This document shows positions 1 through 9,057 of a stretch of DNA of 64,000 nucleotides, piece after piece. The stretch comes from Lentisphaerae bacterium GWF2_50_93 (GTDB lineage: Bacteria > Verrucomicrobiota > Lentisphaeria > Victivallales > GWF2-50-93), in NCBI GenBank assembly GCA_001804815.1, contig MHBI01000097.1, forward strand, positions 1 through 64,000, in the 5' to 3' direction. Under the pieces are notes generated by a model. The model ran no database searches. It saw only the letters and a list, made by a program, of their open reading frames with translations, and was not told the DNA's origin. Both the position numbers and the translations under genes were made by a program. The number at the start of each line of letters is the position of its first letter. Within the stretch, counting starts at the first letter, position 1.

Positions 1-825
1 TGACATTGTCGCCTGGAACATGACCCTAATTCCGTTTCGGTACTGCATTATGCCGACCTGGTTGTCCATCAGATCCTTGTCGGATGTGAACGGGGATTCA
101 ACGGCATGGGGATCGGGCCATGACGCGAAGGTCTCCTTTCCATACTTGTCACGGAAATGCTCATTTCCAGGTACAAAAAAGTCTGTGCCCCCAAAAGAAG
201 CAATTTTAGTGGGAAGGCTCCCGCAGAACCAGTTGATCAAGTCCAGGTCATGGCAGCATTTCTCCAGAATATGCGGGCCTGCATATTTGGTCAGGCGCCG
301 CCAGTTGCGCATTATATACCCGCCGTGCTCAGGTGTGATATTTTCGTTGGCGTCTATGGACAGGATCTTTCCGATCCTGCCAGACTCGAGGATTTTTTTC
401 GCTTTTTGATACAGGGGTGCATAACGCAATACGAATCCAGTTGCGAAAAGAAGCCCCGACTTTTTATGGGCCTCATTTATGATCTGGCAATCTTCAATCG
501 AAGTTGCGAGCGGCTTTTCGGTAAAAACATGCTTCCCTGCATCAAATGCGGCAATTATATGTTCCTTATGATAGGCGTTCGGGGAAAAAACCATCACCCA
601 GTCAACTCCAGATGTATTGATTGCCTCTTGGTATGTGCCGCAGATTTTCGCGGAAGGCGATTTCCAAATATCCAATGCCTGCAAAGCTACCGCCCTGTCA
701 GGTTCAAATACTGACAGTATTTTTACATTCCCTTTTGAGTCTTTCAATAAATTACCGGTGACGTATACTCCACGCGAGCCGGCACCGATTACCGCAATAT
801 TTATAAGCTTTTCCTTAGCAGACAT
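1..825 (-). CDS. Gfo/Idh/MocA-family oxidoreductase (C-terminus cut by window edge)
   Basis: NAD(P)-dependent oxidoreductase of the Gfo/Idh/MocA type, which act on sugars and cyclitols in the cytoplasm. Reading the minus strand from an ATG at 825 gives 275 codons with no stop, running off the left edge. Residues 10-19 form a Rossmann loop (IAVIGAGSRG), and the EKP motif that orients substrate and nicotinamide is at about residues 103-105. The central part carries the family's C-terminal domain, including an HDLDLINWF-like stretch. A Shine-Dalgarno AGGGAG lies 8 bases before the ATG. It follows the glycosidase-like gene by 25 bases on the same strand, so the two probably form an operon for use of a sugar. 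Substrate unknown. Confidence 0.9.
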   Translation of the reverse strand, partial: MSAKEKLINIAVIGAGSRGVYVTGNLLKDSKGNVKILSVFEPDRAVALQALDIWKSPSAKICGTYQEAINTSGVDWVMVFSPNAYHKEHIIAAFDAGKHVFTEKPLATSIEDCQIINEAHKKSGLLFATGFVLRYAPLYQKAKKILESGRIGKILSIDANENITPEHGGYIMRNWRRLTKYAGPHILEKCCHDLDLINWFCGSLPTKIASFGGTDFFVPGNEHFRDKYGKETFASWPDPHAVESPFTSDKDLMDNQVGIMQYRNGIRVMFQATMS

Positions 826-850
826 TTTATATACTCCCTTTATTTTCCTG

Positions 851-3800
851 TCATTTCACTGGCGAAACGTAAAGAATAACAGCATCGCCGGTCTTCAAAG
901 GAACCCTGAATTTCTTCAGTTCCTGGGCTGTGAATTCACGATTGCCGCCTATTTGCATTTCGTATGCGCCTTCAATGTTCCTCATGAGGACCTTGTATTT
1001 CGCCGACGGCATTTTTATTCCCAGATCCACGGTGGCATCCTTACCGCTCCAATTGATCAGTGTAACAAACTTCTCGGAAGGTGATTTTTCGAGACATCCA
1101 ACCTGGACGTCCATCCCGTAGCTGTTGAAGTCAAGGGTCTTTCTATCTCCAAGCAGTTCATCCAACTTCCCCTTGAACTTATTATTGAATTCAGGAAAAT
1201 CTCCAACATCTGCGATGCTTTCGCCAACAAAATCTATTTTCTTTTCTTCGATGAGTTTCTTGAGAGGCGAGTCGTTGTAGGCGTTGCCTATCTCGTTAGT
1301 CTCTCCCCTCGCCCCCATCGCGATGACCTTCGATCCGGCTTTCAACGCCTCCTCAATTCTGCCGCACGCCTCTTTGCTGATGCTGTACGGAAAAGGAAGT
1401 ATGATAAGCCTGTACTCGGAGAGATTCTTGTAGGATTCCGGCTGATCCAGATAGAAGAGCTCATAAGGATACCCCTTGGACATGAGAAACTTTGCAGTCC
1501 AGAGATATTGGATGTAGGGAACTATCGAATCCTTGCTGAAGTCGCTTGCATATTTCAACTGCCACCAATCCTCTGAGGCTCTCGAACGGAGCACGGCAAT
1601 GTCTTTCGGCATTACGGCATCCCTTGATCCCCATGCGGCCATGGTGTCTAGCATTTCAAAGGCTTTTCCGACATGCTTCCCATACTCCATCGCCACGATA
1701 TTGTAATAACGCCAGAAGGCGTATGCCTGGCATCCCTGCGATGCGGCACCGACTACAGAACCGATTATGCTGATAGGCGGACAAACCTCAAACGCGCCAG
1801 GCTGTTTCGCCTTCCCTCCCCAGCCCCAGGGACCGTTCAGCGTAATGATTGTCTGTTTTTTGCGATTCCCCGCCATGAGGGATTTCGACATTATCGATGC
1901 TGTATAGACGCCGAATCCATCCTCCTGTGTATGATAAGGATCCGTGCCGAGATAATCAATATCGGCGTTCCATCCAATGATGTCTTCTGCTACCCCCCAT
2001 TGCGCCCGGTTGTTGAATATTTCAAAAGCTACCAGGTTGCTCACAGCTTTGGCTTTAGGATTTCTCTTCTTGACATACTTAGAAGTTCCATCCATGAAAG
2101 ACGCGACCTGTTCGTAATAGAAGATCTGCCATTTCCTGAAAAGCTCAGTATCCTCACGTTTCTCCGGATACACCGGATTGTCACCCAGTTTCCAGCGATC
2201 TGCGAATGCCTTCCTTGCCACCTCCACGGCTTTGTTCTGTTCGATTATCTTCTTGTTTTCATCCTCTGTTTTTTTAGGATCCTCCTTGCCTAACTTGAAG
2301 GACGGACCTCCTCCGAAATATGCTTCGTCGACGCAGACGGGAATTCCATCAACGCCCTCGGCGGCCATTTCCGCACCGCTAAGCTTGAATACTTCCCTTG
2401 TGAGCCATGAAATCACGGGTGTCTCCGGAATATTGTCCGGCTTGGTGATCTTGCAGGAATTATCCCTGTCCTGCGTGAACACCTCCATGCCGGCGGCATG
2501 CAGCTCATCGCAGAACTCCTTCAGCAAATGATCAGCATGGCTGAATGTGTGAACCTGGCTCGGCCACATGACGTCAGACTTATATGTGCATTCCTTTCTG
2601 CCTTTAGTAATAGTCTCATCCCATGTTTTCGGGGGGAACAGCCAGACCAGATTGCAGTGCATTTCCTTTAATCCCGCCATCATTTTCTGGAACGGAGGCC
2701 AATCCTTGAGAGGCGGCCTGGGATTCTTTTTGATCCATCCGGGACAGTCAAACATCCAAGGTTCCACATGGTAGCCCTGCAGATACCTGCGTGCGGAATC
2801 CAATTCGACCGGAGGCAGAGCCGCTCCCTGTTCGAGGGATGGAACTCCTGAGGCCAAAACAATCGGCGCCAGCATTTCCGGAGAAACTGTTTTCGATGGG
2901 GAGAGTATTTCAAACTCGAAGACAGGCTGCGACTTGCTGAATGTCGCGAGTTTTACCGCATACGCCTTGATATTCGGAGAAAAGGCCTTGCTGTAGAATG
3001 GCCATTCAACAGATCCCCAGTATCCTCCGGGCGTGTACCCCTCTTCCATCACCAGTTCCTTGTCATATTTCCCATCGCCCTTCGTATCGGCCCAGATTAC
3101 GAATCCGCCCGAAGCCAGGGAGAATCTGATACCGGCTATGGTCTGGGCCTTATCATATCTGAACTCATAAGAACATGATTTTTTCCAAGGATGCTTTGAA
3201 AGCGAGAGGCCTGTATATTGTATGCCGTCAACCATTCTTCCGGCATTGAACCCCCAGGGATCAGTGCGGATCTTCGCATACGCGGCTATGTTCACAAGCT
3301 TGTCATTTTCCGGCGCCGGAATAATGTCTTTCCCTGCTGAAGTTTCGACCTTTTTTACAGTTTCCCCGATGGTGACGGTCACATCATCAATGTATGCCTC
3401 TACTGCATGGCTCGCGCCTATATGGGTTCTTGAATATTCTGTGCCGGGCGGAATCGCCATTGTGTAGGAATACGGCATATATTCATCGCTCAGCGCAAAG
3501 AACGCCTGCCTGCTATTCCAGTCGCCATGGGTCCCAGCATCCTTGCCGTCAACTTTTTTCCCATGTGAGAAAAAGAACTGGAGTTCGCCTTTTCCCTTGG
3601 CATAGAATCTCACAGTTATATTCTTCCCAATGTCTTCAGGAGTTATTGGAAATAGCTGATCCACCCATTGAAAGTTTCCAAGCTGTAACGCCTTAGAACC
3701 TGAATGAGCCTGAGAGGACGACTTCCAGTTATAGCCGCCCCATGCGGCAGGGCGTTCAGGCTGTTTCTCGTTGGCCTCCTCAAATCCGGGATTCTTAATC

Positions 3801-3913
3801 TGGACTTGTTTTGGAGCCTGGGCACTCGGAGCCACATCAGCAGCCTGCAACATCAAAGAGCAGAGATTTGACGCAGCAGCGACCGCCAGACACATTAGAA
3901 CTCGATTTTTCAT
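851..3913 (-). CDS. Large secreted glycoside-hydrolase-like protein
   Basis: Exported protein of 1020 residues, probably a polysaccharide or glycoside-degrading enzyme. An N-terminal signal peptide (MKNR, then a hydrophobic core ending near LMLQAA) is followed by a beta-sandwich that opens with IKNPGFEEAN, typical of carbohydrate-binding-like domains. A second sandwich (about residues 200-340) follows, then a long alpha/beta region that reads like a TIM barrel of the beta-galactosidase/DUF type (WLFPPKTWDET, GTDPYHTQED). A later segment resembles the Rossmann-like trimerisation domain of GH42 enzymes (LIILPFPYSIS, GSKVIAMGARGE). I chose the ATG at 3913, which has GAGGA 7 bases upstream, over the TTG six bases earlier. 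I could not assign catalytic residues, so the exact GH family is open. Confidence 0.7.
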   Translation of the reverse strand: MKNRVLMCLAVAAASNLCSLMLQAADVAPSAQAPKQVQIKNPGFEEANEKQPERPAAWGGYNWKSSSQAHSGSKALQLGNFQWVDQLFPITPEDIGKNITVRFYAKGKGELQFFFSHGKKVDGKDAGTHGDWNSRQAFFALSDEYMPYSYTMAIPPGTEYSRTHIGASHAVEAYIDDVTVTIGETVKKVETSAGKDIIPAPENDKLVNIAAYAKIRTDPWGFNAGRMVDGIQYTGLSLSKHPWKKSCSYEFRYDKAQTIAGIRFSLASGGFVIWADTKGDGKYDKELVMEEGYTPGGYWGSVEWPFYSKAFSPNIKAYAVKLATFSKSQPVFEFEILSPSKTVSPEMLAPIVLASGVPSLEQGAALPPVELDSARRYLQGYHVEPWMFDCPGWIKKNPRPPLKDWPPFQKMMAGLKEMHCNLVWLFPPKTWDETITKGRKECTYKSDVMWPSQVHTFSHADHLLKEFCDELHAAGMEVFTQDRDNSCKITKPDNIPETPVISWLTREVFKLSGAEMAAEGVDGIPVCVDEAYFGGGPSFKLGKEDPKKTEDENKKIIEQNKAVEVARKAFADRWKLGDNPVYPEKREDTELFRKWQIFYYEQVASFMDGTSKYVKKRNPKAKAVSNLVAFEIFNNRAQWGVAEDIIGWNADIDYLGTDPYHTQEDGFGVYTASIMSKSLMAGNRKKQTIITLNGPWGWGGKAKQPGAFEVCPPISIIGSVVGAASQGCQAYAFWRYYNIVAMEYGKHVGKAFEMLDTMAAWGSRDAVMPKDIAVLRSRASEDWWQLKYASDFSKDSIVPYIQYLWTAKFLMSKGYPYELFYLDQPESYKNLSEYRLIILPFPYSISKEACGRIEEALKAGSKVIAMGARGETNEIGNAYNDSPLKKLIEEKKIDFVGESIADVGDFPEFNNKFKGKLDELLGDRKTLDFNSYGMDVQVGCLEKSPSEKFVTLINWSGKDATVDLGIKMPSAKYKVLMRNIEGAYEMQIGGNREFTAQELKKFRVPLKTGDAVILYVSPVK

Positions 3914-4000
3914 ACTCAATTCCTCATATGTTTATTTATTGTTTTTGGATTTATCCATTCATATAACTGAACTTAACCGGCCTCGTCTAGGCTTCCTCGG

Positions 4001-4054
4001 AATGCCACCACCATTGGTGGCATTTATTTACCTGATGCCGGCAGGGGTGCCGGC
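4001..4054. repeat. Two adjacent perfect hairpins between the kinase and the glycosidase gene
   Basis: Positions 4001-4010 and 4015-4024 are a perfect 10-bp inverted repeat (AATGCCACCA / TGGTGGCATT) with a 4-base loop. Positions 4037-4043 and 4048-4054 are a perfect 7-bp inverted repeat (GCCGGCA / TGCCGGC) around GGGG. Neither has a strong T-run, so they are either weak terminators for the kinase gene or REP-like elements. They occupy the gap between the kinase stop and the glycosidase start. Confidence 0.6.
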
Positions 4055-4120
4055 GTTCCTTAAAAAATACAATTTCCTTTACTATGAACTTAGTTGTACG
4101 ACAGCAATCACCAGTAACTG

Positions 4121-4930
4121 CTAAAACTGAATCAACGGCAGTAAAACCGTAAAAACCGTTCCCTTCCCTGGCTCAGAATCAACTCTAATGGAGCCTTTGT
4201 GCCTCTGAACTATTCCAAGGCATACTGAAAGTCCTAATCCAGTGCCTGTTTTCTTCGATGTAAAATACGGATCAAACAGATTTTCAATATTATTCCTATC
4301 TATACCAACCCCATTATCAGAAATCTTAATCTGTATGTATTCGCCTGGGGCCAGATCTTTATGAACAGCCTGTCCAATTATTTCCCTTGATATGCCAATC
4401 CTTATGGCGTTTCCTTTTTCCAGGATCGCCTCTTTCGCGTTCTTAATGAGATTGTGGAAGAGCTGACAGAGCTGTGTCTCATCACCTAAAACATATTGAG
4501 CATCGTTATCCGTTCTAAAAAGAAAATTTATCTTTGAGTCCCTCAGCTGCAACTTTGCGGATTTCCTTGCGACATCCGCAACATCAACCTTCTTACACTC
4601 AAAATATCCGGCATCCCCTTTTATCAGCATGGAGTAATTTCTTAGGAGGCATATCGAATTTTGCGAAGCTCTCGAGCAATCGTCAAGCAAAGTATCCACC
4701 TCCCCGTTCTTCTCCTGCAATTCAGTCTTTGCCATGTCAATCCCGTTTTGGATAACCTGCAGGAAATTGTTCAGCTCATGTATCATGACACCGCAATATA
4801 TTTTTTGCATCTCTACAGGCCTCCCAACCTGTGCAATGCTATTTTCCGCTATCACATCTCCAAGCACATGTTCCGAAATTCCAGGAAGGACATTCTCCTG
4901 CAAAGACATTTCCATATTTAAATTGCTCAC
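4121..4930 (-). CDS. Soluble sensor histidine kinase
   Basis: Two-component histidine kinase of 269 residues without a membrane segment or recognisable sensor domain. The phospho-acceptor is His51 in an MIHELNNFLQVIQNGI H-box of the NtrB-like kind. The ATP-binding domain shows an N-box around Asn160 (FHNLIKNAKEAI), a G1 box DNGVG at 205-209 and a G2 box GTGLGL at 229-234. The start is most likely the GTG at 4930, preceded by AAGGA. No response regulator gene is adjacent, so its partner lies elsewhere. The short N-terminus may bind a partner protein rather than a ligand. Confidence 0.9.
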   Translation of the reverse strand: MSNLNMEMSLQENVLPGISEHVLGDVIAENSIAQVGRPVEMQKIYCGVMIHELNNFLQVIQNGIDMAKTELQEKNGEVDTLLDDCSRASQNSICLLRNYSMLIKGDAGYFECKKVDVADVARKSAKLQLRDSKINFLFRTDNDAQYVLGDETQLCQLFHNLIKNAKEAILEKGNAIRIGISREIIGQAVHKDLAPGEYIQIKISDNGVGIDRNNIENLFDPYFTSKKTGTGLGLSVCLGIVQRHKGSIRVDSEPGKGTVFTVLLPLIQF

Positions 4931-5015
4931 TTATTATTTTCCTTTTCATTGTATTCCTTGTCAAACGTTCCTCCAGTTACAAACACGGCAATCTTCATTT
5001 TCACCTTCGCCACGG

Positions 5016-5768
5016 CTAATACTTTCGAGTCCATACTATTCCAAAGTACCGCTCTTTTATCATCTCACTTCTCGACACCCACTGGACATGGCTGTCGTCA
5101 AAAAGCACATTCATACCATTACTATGGTACGACCAGTCGATATAATCCGGACTCCCGGTCCTGTTGGTATCATCAATACCTGAAGACCCATCGTTATTGC
5201 TGCAGAACGGAAAATAAGAGCCGTAGTCGTGGAACTGCGAATCTCCATGCGTTCCAGCCCGGGACGGATATTTGAGGCTGGCCAATGTTCGGTGCCATGT
5301 TCCGACGCCGCCATAAGACGCCGTCTGGGCAAAATAATAAGACTCTTCTCCATAGGTGGCAAGATTTGAGTTCTCAGGGAAAGCCGGACAATTAAATACT
5401 CCCCTGTACGCTCGAGCTACATAATTCCTATATCCTAGATAAGGCTGTATGAAAGGCACCCAGTAGCCGGCAACGCCGGCGTTAGTGCCAGGATAATCCG
5501 CAGGAAGAGTCCAATGACCGTTTCCTGTGGGATCTGGCAAACCCGCCGCAACTTCGGCCTGATTATATCCGGTTGGGAATTCATCATTGAAATCAATTGC
5601 ATAGCTCAGCACAGCCGTGCCCATTTGCTTCAAGTTGGATACACAGGCAATGGAGTGCGCAGTATCCTTTGCCTTTTTCAAGGCTGGCAGAAGAAGCGCG
5701 GCGAGAATTGCGATAATCGCTATCACCACCAGCAGTTCGATTAATGTGAATGTCCCGCGCTTTTTCAT
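5016..5768 (-). CDS. Type IV pilin-like / pseudopilin protein
   Basis: Secreted or surface protein of 250 residues with a class III prepilin signal: MKKRGT, then FTLIELLVVIAIIAIL as the hydrophobic helix. Glu11 is the conserved E5 of the mature protein, if cleavage falls before Phe7. The residue before the cleavage site is Thr, not the usual Gly. The tail contains HSNGMNVLFDDSHVQW, the H-x-DG-like motif of PVC pseudopilins. I chose the ATG at 5768; another ATG at 5777 lies three codons upstream. It starts 11 bases after the M42 peptidase stop and is probably co-transcribed. It is a close paralog of the protein at 6911-7669. Confidence 0.85.
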   Translation of the reverse strand: MKKRGTFTLIELLVVIAIIAILAALLLPALKKAKDTAHSIACVSNLKQMGTAVLSYAIDFNDEFPTGYNQAEVAAGLPDPTGNGHWTLPADYPGTNAGVAGYWVPFIQPYLGYRNYVARAYRGVFNCPAFPENSNLATYGEESYYFAQTASYGGVGTWHRTLASLKYPSRAGTHGDSQFHDYGSYFPFCSNNDGSSGIDDTNRTGSPDYIDWSYHSNGMNVLFDDSHVQWVSRSEMIKERYFGIVWTRKY

Positions 5769-5779
5769 TGCCTCCATCC

Positions 5780-6856
5780 TTACTCTCTGTAGAACCTGTC
5801 CTTGCCTGACATGCTCATTATGGTTTCGACGATAAGATTTACAGCGTTGTCCACGTCTGCGATGTCGCATATTTCCGTCTGGTAGTGCATGTATCGGTTC
5901 GGGATTCCGATCAGCGCGGTCGCAACTCCGTTGCCAGTCACCTGGAGTACCGAGGCATCGGTCCAGCTCACCGGTTGGTAATGCGGAGCCAGCTGGTATG
6001 GAATAGCTGAACGCTTGGCAATCATCATCATCCTGTCGACAAGGAGCCTAGTATTGTTGGGGTTCTTGAATATGCCCGGACCTTTGCCGAGCTTCGCTTC
6101 GCCGCCATCGGACTGTTTAGCTTCAGGAGTGTCATTTGCACCCCAGACATCGATGACGAAACCGACATCTGGCCTGATCGACTCCGCCGCAACTTTTGCT
6201 CCACGTGATCCTGATTCCTCCTGTGTGGCGGCGACACCATACACGGCGACTTTCGGCTTCCTGCGGGAAAGCCCCCTCATCACTTCCGCGACGATATAGA
6301 CTCCGATCTTGTCGTCAAGGGCCTTTGATACGAAGCGACCTCCGTCCAGGAACTTGAAATTGGGACGCGTCACCGCGTAGTCTCCGACCTCGACCAGTTT
6401 TGCGGCGGCAGACTTGTCCTTCGCACCGATATCGATCCAAAGAGCGCCGGCTTCATAGGTGTCGCCGCTTTTTGGTGCTTCCTGTCCTTTTTTTGCTATA
6501 ACCCCTGGGACTTTGCCTTTTCCGCCGAGAATCTCGACTTCAATGCCGATCCATGCGGCGTAATTAGGAGCTCCTATGCTGCGGAAGCGAAGGAATCCAT
6601 TTTCATCGATCTGAGTTATCTGCATGCCAATTTCATCGGCATGCCCGACTATCATCACCCTGAAGGGAGCCTTCTCGTTGATTACCGAATACGCATTGCC
6701 TATCACATCACCCCAGGTCCGCTCTGAGAATGGAGAAAGATACTCGCGGAAGAGATCGTGCGCTTCATCCTCGAATCCCGACGGACTGGCGCAGAACAGC
6801 AGCTTCTCGAGGAAGACTCTAGAACTTGTGTTCTTCAAATCTGAACTCTTTTTCAT
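5780..6856 (-). CDS. M42-family metallo-aminopeptidase
   Basis: Cytoplasmic co-catalytic metalloprotease (glutamyl aminopeptidase / FrvX / tetrahedral peptidase group), 358 residues, full length for the family. Metal-binding features are GHADEIG (His72, Asp74), ALDDKIG with the bridging Asp near 181, and TQEESGSRG with the catalytic/metal Glu pair at 213-214. A further DVWGAND motif supplies another ligand. It cleaves N-terminal residues from peptides and forms 12-mers in studied members. It sits between two paralogous pseudopilin genes on the same strand, with 54 bases upstream and 11 downstream. That suggests one operon, though a functional link to pilins is not evident. Confidence 0.92.
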   Translation of the reverse strand: MKKSSDLKNTSSRVFLEKLLFCASPSGFEDEAHDLFREYLSPFSERTWGDVIGNAYSVINEKAPFRVMIVGHADEIGMQITQIDENGFLRFRSIGAPNYAAWIGIEVEILGGKGKVPGVIAKKGQEAPKSGDTYEAGALWIDIGAKDKSAAAKLVEVGDYAVTRPNFKFLDGGRFVSKALDDKIGVYIVAEVMRGLSRRKPKVAVYGVAATQEESGSRGAKVAAESIRPDVGFVIDVWGANDTPEAKQSDGGEAKLGKGPGIFKNPNNTRLLVDRMMMIAKRSAIPYQLAPHYQPVSWTDASVLQVTGNGVATALIGIPNRYMHYQTEICDIADVDNAVNLIVETIMSMSGKDRFYRE

Positions 6857-6910
6857 ACCCTTATATCCTTTTATAAATCAAAATTTGTCTGTTTGTTATC
6901 CTGATATGTT

Positions 6911-7669
6911 TCAGAAATAACGACGTATCCATTTTATGCAATTATACTTATTGGTCAGAATATCATTTCTTGATTCCCAGGATACATGAAAATCTCCCCA
7001 GACAATATTGCAGCCGTTGTTGTGATAAGAAAAATTCACATAATTCTTGCTTCCATCCGTCGGCGACCTGGTGTCATCATCTATGCCTCCTGGCGCTACG
7101 AAAGGGTAATAAGATCCATAATCATGAAAGGTGCTGTCTCCATATATAAATGCTGTCGAGGGAGAAACAAAGTTGGTAACAAGGCTGCGATAGCTTCCAA
7201 TTTGACCATACCCCTGCCCCTGGCACATATAGTAACTGTTTGCCCCATACGAGGCAAGGCTAGATTTTTCCTGGAACGCCGGACAGTTGAACACGCCTCT
7301 GTACGCATTCCCTACGTAATTCTTATATCCGAGATACGGCTGTACGAAAGGCACCCAGTATCCACCCGCCCCGGAATCAATAAACGTACTATCCGGAGGC
7401 TTGATCCAATTAGGCGGGGTTCCATTCTTAACCGCAGTCAGACTATAGCCGGTGGGCAACTCATCACCATAGTCCTGTGCATACATTGCAGCGGCCGTAC
7501 CTATCTGTTTCAAGTTGGATACACAGGCAATGGAGTGTGCTGTATCCTTGGCCTTTTTAAGTGCAGGAAGCAGAAGCGCGGCGAGAATTGCGATGATCGC
7601 AATTACCACAAGCAGCTCGATTAAAGTGAACCTCTTCCCTGACATGAAAGATTTTAAACTGGTTGCCAT
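6911..7669 (-). CDS. Type IV pilin-like / pseudopilin protein
   Basis: Pseudopilin of 252 residues with leader MATSLKSFMSGKR and helix FTLIELLVVIAIIAIL; Glu18 corresponds to mature E5. The ATG at 7669 has a strong GGAGG 5-8 bases upstream, which argues against the TTG four codons earlier. Much of the sequence parallels the 5016-5768 protein, for example YWVPFVQPYLGY and YRGVFNCPAF, and it ends with the HNNGCNIVWGDFHVSW motif. It heads the set pilin - M42 peptidase - pilin. An array of GGATAA half-sites lies 30-50 bases upstream of the start. Confidence 0.87.
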   Translation of the reverse strand: MATSLKSFMSGKRFTLIELLVVIAIIAILAALLLPALKKAKDTAHSIACVSNLKQIGTAAAMYAQDYGDELPTGYSLTAVKNGTPPNWIKPPDSTFIDSGAGGYWVPFVQPYLGYKNYVGNAYRGVFNCPAFQEKSSLASYGANSYYMCQGQGYGQIGSYRSLVTNFVSPSTAFIYGDSTFHDYGSYYPFVAPGGIDDDTRSPTDGSKNYVNFSYHNNGCNIVWGDFHVSWESRNDILTNKYNCIKWIRRYF

Positions 7670-7699
7670 TTTTACCTCCAACCTACAGCGCGAATCAAG

Positions 7700-7720
7700 T
7701 TATCCGGATAATTATTATCC
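7700..7720. promoter_or_regulatory. Overlapping GGATAAT palindromes upstream of the pseudopilin operon
   Basis: TTATCCGGATAA (7700-7711) and GGATAATTATTATCC (7706-7720) are overlapping perfect palindromes. The 15-mer has the 7-1-7 layout of a Fur-family box and differs from TGATAATnATTATCA only at its two outer bases. It lies about 31-51 bases upstream of the pseudopilin ATG. A related palindrome occurs at 36152-36164. Operator function is inferred from form and position only. Confidence 0.4.
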
Positions 7721-7821
7721 ATCTGTATGATAAATATCCGGCCTGAGAAATAAAATACAAGAGATTATTTTGATTATTTCTCTTTTATTTTAGAGTAGGA
7801 AGCAACCTTTCCATGTTGCCA

Positions 7822-8433
7822 TCATCTTGTTGCGGTCATCATGAATACGGGGAAGTCCTTGAGTTCTCCTGAAGCAACGGCCTTCTTCAGGATATAGCAT
7901 TGCCTGTGGGCGATGTTATTGAAACCGTGCTTCTTAAGCATGGATGAAAGTTCCTGCATATCGAAACCGTTGTGCGGAACCTTCTTGTCGACGTGGAAAG
8001 AACCGTCCTCCTTGCAGAGATCGGCAATGGCGAGATATCCGCCCTTGGACAGCATGGAATGGAATTTCCCGATAATCAAATCGATGTTGCCTACATGGTG
8101 CATGGTCATCTGATTGTATATGATGTCGAATTCGCCTTTGAAGTCCTCCTTCTCGAGATCGATGAACAAGGCCTTCAGGTTGCTGGCAGATGCAGCCTGG
8201 ATCTTTTCCTGCGTGACATTCACCATTTCACGGGAACTGTCCATCATGGTGATCTCGGAGAAATTGTCCTTGAGCAGGAAACTGAGGAGTCCTGTGCCTG
8301 CACCGTATTCGAGCGCCCTCATGTCTGCCTTGACCGGAATCGCCTTCAGAAGTTCGGAGGCTATCGCCTGCGATCTGTCGAGATGCCTCTGCTCATTGTC
8401 CCAGTCCCGCGCCCTGCTGTCGAATTCGCTCAT
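7822..8433 (-). CDS. Class I SAM-dependent methyltransferase
   Basis: Small cytoplasmic methyltransferase of 203 residues (Methyltransf_11/12 type). Motif I is LEYGAGTGLL (GAGTG at 44-48), the motif II acidic loop is MMDSS near 67-71, and the post-motif region FDIIYNQMTMHHV is typical of the ubiE-like group. The chosen ATG at 8433 has AAAGG 9 bases upstream; the reading frame is open further upstream but has no good start there. Substrate unknown. It is transcribed away from the DUF2946-like gene, with which it shares the upstream region. Confidence 0.85.
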   Translation of the reverse strand: MSEFDSRARDWDNEQRHLDRSQAIASELLKAIPVKADMRALEYGAGTGLLSFLLKDNFSEITMMDSSREMVNVTQEKIQAASASNLKALFIDLEKEDFKGEFDIIYNQMTMHHVGNIDLIIGKFHSMLSKGGYLAIADLCKEDGSFHVDKKVPHNGFDMQELSSMLKKHGFNNIAHRQCYILKKAVASGELKDFPVFMMTATR

Positions 8434-8592
8434 GATGTTTTTACCTTTTCGTTTCGAGCCATAGTACGAATCAATAGAAGCGCTGAAAGTTAGCATATTG
8501 TGCGTAAAAGTAAATTCCGATAATTTGACATTACGCCTTATTGCAGTAGGGTAATACTATGTAACACTGTAATCGCTCCTCTAAGTTGAAAC

Positions 8593-8976
8593 ATGGATCC
8601 TAATCTGAAGAAATATTTCCTGTGCCTGCCAGCGTTGTCATATCTGTTTATGGCAGTGCTCATGCCATATCTGCATGTGGGCGGTATTGTCTGTCCACAT
8701 TCCGGAAATGCCTCTGCCAGCCATTTGTGTTGCGAGCAAGAAAATGAAGATGGGGCGACGGCATACCGTACAGACTGCGGAGATGATGCGGGCGAGGACG
8801 CCGATTGCCAGATCTGCTCCTTCCTTGCAAATTACAGCGCTGTTTCAGGCATTGCCTGCTTCATCATGTTCACCCATCATGCGGATTTCGCATATGAATC
8901 CAATCCTGCTCAAATAAATCTTCCAGTGAAGATTTATTCAGCAAATCCTAGCACGGCCCCCCCGTCCTTAATCTAG
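8593..8976 (+). CDS. Cys-rich membrane-anchored protein, DUF2946-like
   Basis: Protein of 127 residues with an N-terminal hydrophobic segment (about residues 8-30) and several cysteines, including a CxxC at 72-75 (CQICSFLA). A second hydrophobic stretch (about 80-95) and a tail ending PSTAPPSLI follow. The layout (N-terminal helix, His/Cys-rich middle, CxxC followed by an aromatic/Leu pair, Pro-rich tail) matches DUF2946-type proteins, often found near metal genes. A second protein with the same layout, CPACTYLG at 70-73, occurs at 38137-38511. Upstream there is a TTGACA (8525-8530) but no -10 at proper distance. Role unknown; metal binding is a guess. Confidence 0.55.
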   Translation: MDPNLKKYFLCLPALSYLFMAVLMPYLHVGGIVCPHSGNASASHLCCEQENEDGATAYRTDCGDDAGEDADCQICSFLANYSAVSGIACFIMFTHHADFAYESNPAQINLPVKIYSANPSTAPPSLI

Positions 8977-9057
8977 CAGCGACAATTGATTCCCATCTCT
9001 TGCTGAAAATTCACCAAGGGACTATTCCGTCTTTAGCCAAAATAATATTTTAAGGAT

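Noticed and set aside
8525..8557. TTGACA ... TAATAC as promoter for the DUF2946-like gene
   Set aside because: The spacer is 21 bases, too long for a normal sigma70 promoter.
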